Source: Amycolatopsis thermoflava N1165
Lineage (GTDB): Bacteria; Actinomycetota; Actinomycetes; Mycobacteriales; Pseudonocardiaceae
DNA: 64,000 nt
Assembly: GCF_000473265.1 (NCBI RefSeq)
Contig: NZ_KI421511.1
Coordinates: 1-64,000 of the forward strand
Reading direction: 5' to 3'
Shown here: in pieces, positions 59,781-64,000 of the stretch
Layout: each line of letters starts with the position of its first letter
Position numbering within the stretch: position 1 is the stretch's first letter
Made by a program: the position numbers and the translations under genes
The notes under the pieces: model-generated
Seen by the model: the letters and a program-made list of their open reading frames with translations, nothing else
What the model was told of the DNA's origin: nothing
Databases searched by the model: none

Positions 59781-61310
59781 GGAGCCGTCCCCGGCCACGA
59801 TCACGTTCAGGCCGGGGTATTCGCGTCGCAGGCGGGCGGCTTCCGCGGGGTCGTGCAGCACCAGCTGCCCGCCCTCGCCACGGTCGGCCATCCGCGCCGC
59901 GAACTCCCGCGCCGTGCCCCGGCTGTCCACCACCACGTCCGGCACGTCCGGCCCGTCGCCGCGCACCTCGGCCCCGGCCCTCGCGAACGCCGCGGCCGCC
60001 GCCCGCGCGAACCGGCTCTCCCCGGTGACCACCACCAGGTACCCGTCGAACCGGGCCGCCCGCGCCCGCCGCCGCCCCCGGCTCTCCGGCGCGCCTTCGA
60101 CGGAATCCACCGGCCCGGCCCCGACGGCCCGCATCCGCCGCCGCCCCCGGCTCTCCGGCGCGCCTTCGACGGAATCCACCGGCCCGGCCCCGACGGCCCG
60201 CACCCGCCGCCGCCCCCGCCTTTCCGGCGCCCCCTCGACGGCACCCACCAGCCCGGCCTCGACGGTCCGCGCCCGCCGAAGCGCCACGCTCTCCGACGCC
60301 CTCTCCACGGAATCCACGAGCTCGGTCCCGGCCGCCCGCGCCCGCCTTTCCGGCGTGAAATCGACCAGCCCGGCCGCTCGCGCCCGCCTTCCCGTCGTCC
60401 CCACCGCGGAATCCACCATCCCTGCCGCCCGCGCCCGCCGCAGTCCCCGGCTCTCCGGCGCACCCTCGGCGAAATCCACCAGCTCGGCCGTGCAGCGGGC
60501 GATCACGTCCGGCCGCTCGCGCGGGATCCAGTGCCCGCCCGGCAACCGCCGCACCCACAGCCGCGGCGCCCACCGCGCCACGTCCGTCTGCAGCGCGGGC
60601 GTCACGTACGGGTCGTCCAGCGGCGCGAGCACCTGCACCGGCACCTCCGCGGGCCGCGGCCGCGGACGGGACAGCCGGGCGCCGATGTTCGCCCGGTACA
60701 GCTCCAGCCCGTGCACGGCGTCCGCCACCGCCGGGCTGCCCGCCGCACTGCCCGACAGCCGCCGCAGCACCCGGCGGCCCACCCCGGACCGCCAGCCCAG
60801 CTCGGGAACCAGGGGGATCTGGAAGAACACGATGTAGGTCGAGTGCACCAGCTGCCGCAGCGCCGGCCCCCACCCCGACGGCCGCCGCAACCGGGTGCGG
60901 AACCAGTGCCCGGCGTGGTCGAGCGAGGGCCCGGAGATCGAGGTGAACGACGCGATCCGCCCGCGCAGCAGGTCCCCGGTCACCGCGTGCCAGCTCTGGA
61001 TCGAACCCCAGTCGTGCGCGACGAGGTGCGCCGGCCGGTTCGGGCTGACCTCGTCGAGCACGGCGGCCAGGTCCTCGGCCAGCCGGTCGAGCGCGTAACC
61101 CTCGCGCCGCGCGGGCCGGTCCGACTCGCCCGCGCCACGGACGTCGTAGGTGACCACGTGGAACCTGTCCGCGAGGCGGGCCGCCACACCGTCCCAAACG
61201 GACCGGTCGTCGGGGTAGCCGTGCACGCACACCACGGTCGGCGCGGTCGGATCACCGGCTTCCGCGACCGCGATCCGCGTGCCGTCCCGGGACACCACTC
61301 GCCGGACCAC
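59718..61310 (-). CDS. epoxide-hydrolase-like alpha/beta hydrolase with repeat linker and SDR-like tail
   Basis: The 530-residue protein has an N-terminal hydrolase of about 290 residues: HGYPD (30-34), nucleophile Asp100 in VAHDWGS and catalytic His in GGHWIP, an epoxide-hydrolase pattern. Seven repeat units follow, mostly 23 residues (VDSVEGAPESRGRRR type). The last ~110 residues begin like an SDR cofactor fold (GYLVVVTGESRFARAAAAAF) but lack TGxxxGxG and YxxxK. Mycobacterial EphD has the same hydrolase-SDR order, so this looks like an EphD-like protein with a decayed second half. AGGAGGCG supports the GTG start. Confidence 0.75.
   Translation of the reverse strand: MVRRVVSRDGTRIAVAEAGDPTAPTVVCVHGYPDDRSVWDGVAARLADRFHVVTYDVRGAGESDRPARREGYALDRLAEDLAAVLDEVSPNRPAHLVAHDWGSIQSWHAVTGDLLRGRIASFTSISGPSLDHAGHWFRTRLRRPSGWGPALRQLVHSTYIVFFQIPLVPELGWRSGVGRRVLRRLSGSAAGSPAVADAVHGLELYRANIGARLSRPRPRPAEVPVQVLAPLDDPYVTPALQTDVARWAPRLWVRRLPGGHWIPRERPDVIARCTAELVDFAEGAPESRGLRRARAAGMVDSAVGTTGRRARAAGLVDFTPERRARAAGTELVDSVERASESVALRRARTVEAGLVGAVEGAPERRGRRRVRAVGAGPVDSVEGAPESRGRRRMRAVGAGPVDSVEGAPESRGRRRARAARFDGYLVVVTGESRFARAAAAAFARAGAEVRGDGPDVPDVVVDSRGTAREFAARMADRGEGGQLVLHDPAEAARLRREYPGLNVIVAGDGSPERAARRVLRAVARNRHAGV
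60072..60480 (-). repeat. intragenic 69-bp minisatellite (23-residue units)
   Basis: Five units of 23 residues and two shortened ones (17 and 16 residues) run through the hydrolase gene. Two adjacent 69-bp copies near 60080-60200 are almost identical in DNA, which means recent expansion or homogenisation. Unit length is a multiple of three, so the frame is kept. The first unit resembles the end of the hydrolase domain. Confidence 0.8.
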
Positions 61311-61339
61311 GCCGCCTCCTCGCTGAAGCTATTACCCGA

Positions 61340-61352
61340 AGTAACAGTTACT
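61340..61352. promoter_or_regulatory. AGTAACAGTTACT palindrome upstream of the hydrolase gene
   Basis: The 13-base palindrome AGTAAC-A-GTTACT lies 30 bp from the hydrolase GTG, with an ATTACCCGAAGTAAC half-repeat overlapping it. It is a plausible regulator site. The rest of 61353-61657 shows no gene; a TGATAC -10 candidate and GAAGGGA lie just before the next gene. Confidence 0.45.
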
Positions 61353-61657
61353 GCGATGAGCATCGGCGGCGGGGCGATCTTTGTCAAGCGCCGCGGCCTG
61401 GTCCAGTCCACACGCGTGAGTGACGCACCAAGGGTGGATGCCCTGCGGGGCAACGGAATTCGCGGCGTCCGCCGTGACGGATCGGTTTCGCGGGGCCGAC
61501 CAGCGAGAGTTCGCCTGTCATGTCGCCACGCCGTGATCGCAACGTGTCCTGCGTCACATCTGCGTGCCGGATTTGCCCCAGCCGTCCCGGGCACCCGGTC
61601 CGCGGAGCCGCTCAGGTTCCGGCCCGGAATCCGTTGATACGAAGGGAATTCAGAACC

Positions 61658-62068
61658 ATGAACGTTCGTCGCTTCGCGATCGCCAGTCTGCTGGCCATCC
61701 CGCTGTCGTTCGGTGCCGCGGGCATCGCGTCGGCTGACAGCTACGGCGACTCCGCCGCGTCCGCCGGCCCGGACGGCGCCGCGATCTCCAGCACCGGCTC
61801 GGTCGCGGGCCACGACTACGGCTACGACGACGACGGCTACGGTCACGGCTACGCCGGCTACTACGACGCCAACCTGTCGGCAGGCCCGGAGGGGGCGGGC
61901 GGCGACTACACCGTCTCCGGAACCAACGGCCACACCTCCTTCTACGGTGAGGGCTGCCAGTGGGCGGGCCCGGAGGGCGCGCACTCCAGTGACACCTGGT
62001 CGGTCGCGGGTCACCACCACCACGACCACGACTGGGACGACGACGGAGACGAGGGCGACGACGACTGA
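61658..62068 (+). CDS. secreted Gly/Asp-rich protein with His/Asp tail
   Basis: The 136-residue precursor has a clear signal peptide (RRFAIASLLAIPLSFGAAGIASA). The mature part is rich in Gly, Tyr, Ser and Asp with a repeated (S)AGP(D/E)G(A) motif. It ends in HHHHDHD followed by a run of Asp/Gly/Glu. That tail should bind divalent metal. A lone cysteine sits in GEGCQW. I do not recognise the family. GAAGGGA precedes the ATG. Confidence 0.75.
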   Translation: MNVRRFAIASLLAIPLSFGAAGIASADSYGDSAASAGPDGAAISSTGSVAGHDYGYDDDGYGHGYAGYYDANLSAGPEGAGGDYTVSGTNGHTSFYGEGCQWAGPEGAHSSDTWSVAGHHHHDHDWDDDGDEGDDD

Positions 62069-62120
62069 CGTCACCCGCTCCGCCTCTCTCCCTGACGGTG
62101 ACCCCCGGTGAGGCCGGGGG

Positions 62121-62768
62121 TCACCGTTTCCCGTCGTCCGGGGTCAGGTCGTGGCGCACGGCGAGGATCGCCAGGTGCACGCGGCTGGGGCTGCCGGTCT
62201 TGTCCATCAGGTTCGCCACGTGCGTCTTGACCGTCGTGACGCCGACGTGCATCCGCGCCGCGATGTCCGCATTGGACAGTCCCATCCCGACCAGTCCGAG
62301 CACCTCCCGCTCGCGCGGCGTCAACGGCAGATCCGGCCGCTCCGCCCTGGACCGCACCGCCTGCCCGACCAGCCGCCGCAGGACGTCGTCGCTGAACGGG
62401 CTGCCGCCCGCGGCCGCCCGGCGGATCCCGTCGAGCAGCTCGGCGGGCGTGGCGTCCTTGGCCAGGAACCCGCACGCGCCCGCCGCCAGCGCCGGGTACA
62501 GGTGCTCGTCGTCGTCGAAGGTCGTCAGCACGACGATCCGCGTCGCGGGCCGCTCGCCGAGGATCGTCTTCGTCGCGGTGATGCCGTCCGTGCCGGGCAT
62601 CCGCAGGTCCATCAGCACCACGTCGGGCTTGACCCGGCCGGCCAGCCGGATCGCCTCACCGCCGTGCGGCGCCTCGCCGACGACCTCGATGTCCGACGTG
62701 GACTCGCACAGCATGCGCAGGCCGGCGCGGACGAGCTGCTGGTCGTCGACGAGCAGGGTGCGGATCAC
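62121..62768 (-). CDS. NarL/LuxR-family response regulator
   Basis: The 215-residue protein has a receiver domain (VDDQ, phosphoacceptor aspartate in DVVLMDLRMPG, lysine in FLAKDATPAEL) and a C-terminal LuxR HTH (LTPREREVLGLVGMGLSNADIAARMHVGVTTVKTHVANLM). It is encoded with an overlapping kinase gene upstream. The signal and targets are unknown; the divergent secreted His/Asp protein is not adjacent in a way that proves control. Confidence 0.92.
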   Translation of the reverse strand: MIRTLLVDDQQLVRAGLRMLCESTSDIEVVGEAPHGGEAIRLAGRVKPDVVLMDLRMPGTDGITATKTILGERPATRIVVLTTFDDDEHLYPALAAGACGFLAKDATPAELLDGIRRAAAGGSPFSDDVLRRLVGQAVRSRAERPDLPLTPREREVLGLVGMGLSNADIAARMHVGVTTVKTHVANLMDKTGSPSRVHLAILAVRHDLTPDDGKR

Positions 62769-63946
62769 GGGACCTCCGAATCGACCGGGGCGGACGTCTC
62801 CGCCGGGATCAGCGCACGCACCCGCCAGCCGTCGCCGTGCGGGCCGGCCTCGAGGGTGCCGCCGACCAGGTCGACGCGTTCCCGCAGGCCCACCAGTCCG
62901 TAGCCCGGTTCACCGCCGCCGCCCCGCGCGCCGCCCGTGTCGGTGACCTCGACCAGCACCTGCCCGCCGCCGGCGTCCACCCGGACGTGCGCCCGCGCGC
63001 CGGGGCCGGCGTGCTTGGCGACGTTCGTCAGGCTCTCCTGCACCAGCCGCAGCACCGCCAGGCCGCGCAGCGAATCGAGGGCCGCGATGGCCGGGTCGAC
63101 GTGGCAGTCGATCGCCAGCCCGGCCTGCCTGCTGCGCCCGATCACCGACTCCACCGCGGCGGGCAGCGACGCGGTCTCGATGAGCACGCCGTGGTCGCGC
63201 ACGCTCGCCGGGTCGCGCAGCGCGGACACCAGCTCCCGCAGGTCCGCGAGGGTCCGGGTGGCCGAGGCGTGGACGTCGTCGAGCACCTCGCCGACACGCG
63301 GATCCAGGTCCGGCACCACGGCCCGCGCCACGCCCACCCGCAGCGCCATCGACGCGACGTGGTGGGCCACCAGGTCGTGCAGCTCGCGGGCGATCTCGGT
63401 GCGCTCGGTCAGGCGGGCGCCACGCGCGGCGAGTTCCCGGCGCGCCTCGGCCTCCTCGGCCCGCGCGCTCGCCTGCGCCACCGCCCGCACCCCGGCCCGC
63501 AGGTAGGCGCCGAGCAGCAGCGGGCCGCCCACGACGGTGAGGACCCGGTAGCCGACGGCGAGCACGCCGGTCAGCACGTGGTCGTAGGTGCCGAGGACGA
63601 AGTACACCGCGGTGAGCACGGCGGCGCCGAGCAGGGCGGTGCGCATCGGGCGGCGGATGGCCAGCTCGAACACCGCGACGCCGGCCAGCACCTTCACCGC
63701 CACCGGCGTGGCGTCGGCCCACTGGTGCGCGGCCAGGATGAGCAGCGACTCCACGCCCGCGACCGCCAGCGGCCACACCCCTCCCGCGAGGAACACCCCG
63801 GCCGCGGCGAACACGACCACCCAATCCGCCGGCGTCGGCTCCGGCCGCTGCACCAGCAGCAGATAACCAGGGCCGATCACGAGCGGCAGCAGACGCGCGG
63901 GCCCGAACCGGTCGCCGACCGCCCGCCCAACCCACCCCAGGAGCAC
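62765..63946 (-). CDS. sensor histidine kinase of the NarL/DesK-type
   Basis: The 393-residue kinase has about five or six hydrophobic segments in its first 160 residues, a coiled-coil linker and a HisKA_3 domain with the phosphohistidine in ARELHDLVAHHVASMALRVG, followed by an HATPase (QESLTNVAKHAGPG, GYGLVGLRERVDLVGG). The few residues outside the membrane suggest it senses the membrane or a hydrophobic signal. Its stop overlaps the regulator start (ATGA). The GTG at 63946 is close to the window end and lacks a clear ribosome-binding site. Confidence 0.88.
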   Translation of the reverse strand: MLLGWVGRAVGDRFGPARLLPLVIGPGYLLLVQRPEPTPADWVVVFAAAGVFLAGGVWPLAVAGVESLLILAAHQWADATPVAVKVLAGVAVFELAIRRPMRTALLGAAVLTAVYFVLGTYDHVLTGVLAVGYRVLTVVGGPLLLGAYLRAGVRAVAQASARAEEAEARRELAARGARLTERTEIARELHDLVAHHVASMALRVGVARAVVPDLDPRVGEVLDDVHASATRTLADLRELVSALRDPASVRDHGVLIETASLPAAVESVIGRSRQAGLAIDCHVDPAIAALDSLRGLAVLRLVQESLTNVAKHAGPGARAHVRVDAGGGQVLVEVTDTGGARGGGGEPGYGLVGLRERVDLVGGTLEAGPHGDGWRVRALIPAETSAPVDSEVP

Positions 63947-64000
63947 AGAACCGACACTAACCGGCGGGCGCGCCGGGCGGTTCCTCCCTGGGAAGGAGGT

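Noticed and set aside
60072-60480. CRISPR array or mobile element
   Set aside because: The 69-bp units are in frame inside one gene and have no spacers; they are a coding minisatellite.
54325-60837. 2170-codon plus-strand frame overlapping the carboxylase and the next gene
   Set aside because: Arg/Pro/Ala-rich low-complexity translation in an alternate frame that crosses a terminator and two unrelated genes.

Overview
The window is very GC-rich, with codon third positions dominated by G/C, many GTG starts and many overlapping stop/start junctions. Gene content points to a mycothiol-using actinomycete, most like Amycolatopsis/Pseudonocardiaceae: a mycothiol-type maleylpyruvate isomerase, an F420-type LLM oxidoreductase, an actinobacterial SAM methyltransferase (PF04672 type), a DasR-type operator, an XRE/ImmA/MAB_1171c module and a single-chain acyl-CoA carboxylase. 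The genus is inference. I see no tRNA, rRNA, CRISPR array, insertion sequence or prophage. It looks like a chromosomal arm rich in catabolic operons, each with its own regulator.

Layout. 1-6288 (minus): a GC-rich repeat tail and a six-gene operon (Lrp-like regulator, deacetylase-like hydrolase, MHS transporter, SDR, ketopantoate-reductase-like protein, M20 peptidase) whose consecutive genes all overlap. 6489-10595: STAS protein, SAM methyltransferase with a duplicated 3' fragment behind it, large LuxR/ATPase regulator. 10679-11548: secreted polyester hydrolase of the cutinase/PET-hydrolase family. 11569-14696: small ORF, MOSC protein, IclR regulator divergent from dhaKL. 14697-20738: a nested inverted repeat, then an MpaB-type oxygenase, a class III CoA-transferase and an AtuA-like protein, with a TetR regulator and a second, frameshifted MpaB gene. 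20680-24808: AsnC regulator, LLM oxidoreductase, deaminase, then MAB_1171c-like membrane protein, ImmA protease and XRE regulator. 25172-27548: Gfo/Idh oxidoreductase and ROK protein. 27866-30513: desaturase, small protein and cold-shock protein in one operon, divergent from an HpnB-like glycosyltransferase. 30559-40719: DUF2630 protein, FMN reductase, and a LysR-controlled acyl-CoA pathway (CoA-transferase A/B, 3-hydroxyacyl-CoA dehydrogenase, acyl-CoA dehydrogenase, MHS transporter, MaoC), interrupted by a TetR/quinone-oxidoreductase pair. 40786-43186: VanY-like carboxypeptidase with a VanRS-like two-component system. 43191-46937: arginine deiminase, amino-acid antiporter, HtrA-like lipoprotein protease. 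46981-47422: gene relics. 47501-48016: chitin-type LPMO behind a DasR box. 48070-52963: RidA protein, IclR regulator and a complete 3-hydroxybenzoate to gentisate to fumarate/pyruvate pathway. 53060-59401: dihydrofolate-reductase-like protein and a 1.8-kb-residue single-chain acyl-CoA carboxylase. 59541-61310: epoxide-hydrolase-like gene with internal 69-bp repeats and ~60-bp repeats behind it. 61658-63946: secreted His/Asp-tailed protein and a NarL-type two-component pair.

How the parts work together. Most loci are substrate-specific catabolic units. The most informative signals lie between genes: (i) two copies of an 18-bp palindrome flanking overlapping divergent promoters upstream of the XRE gene, one copy inside a promoter-to-terminator unit of about 60 nt; (ii) an identical 15-bp element at nearly the same distance from the starts of two operons 3 kb apart, linking both to one LysR regulator; (iii) 11-bp-spaced direct repeats ahead of both vanY and vanR; (iv) a perfect DasR-type palindrome ahead of the LPMO. 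All operator, promoter and terminator calls are read by eye and untested.
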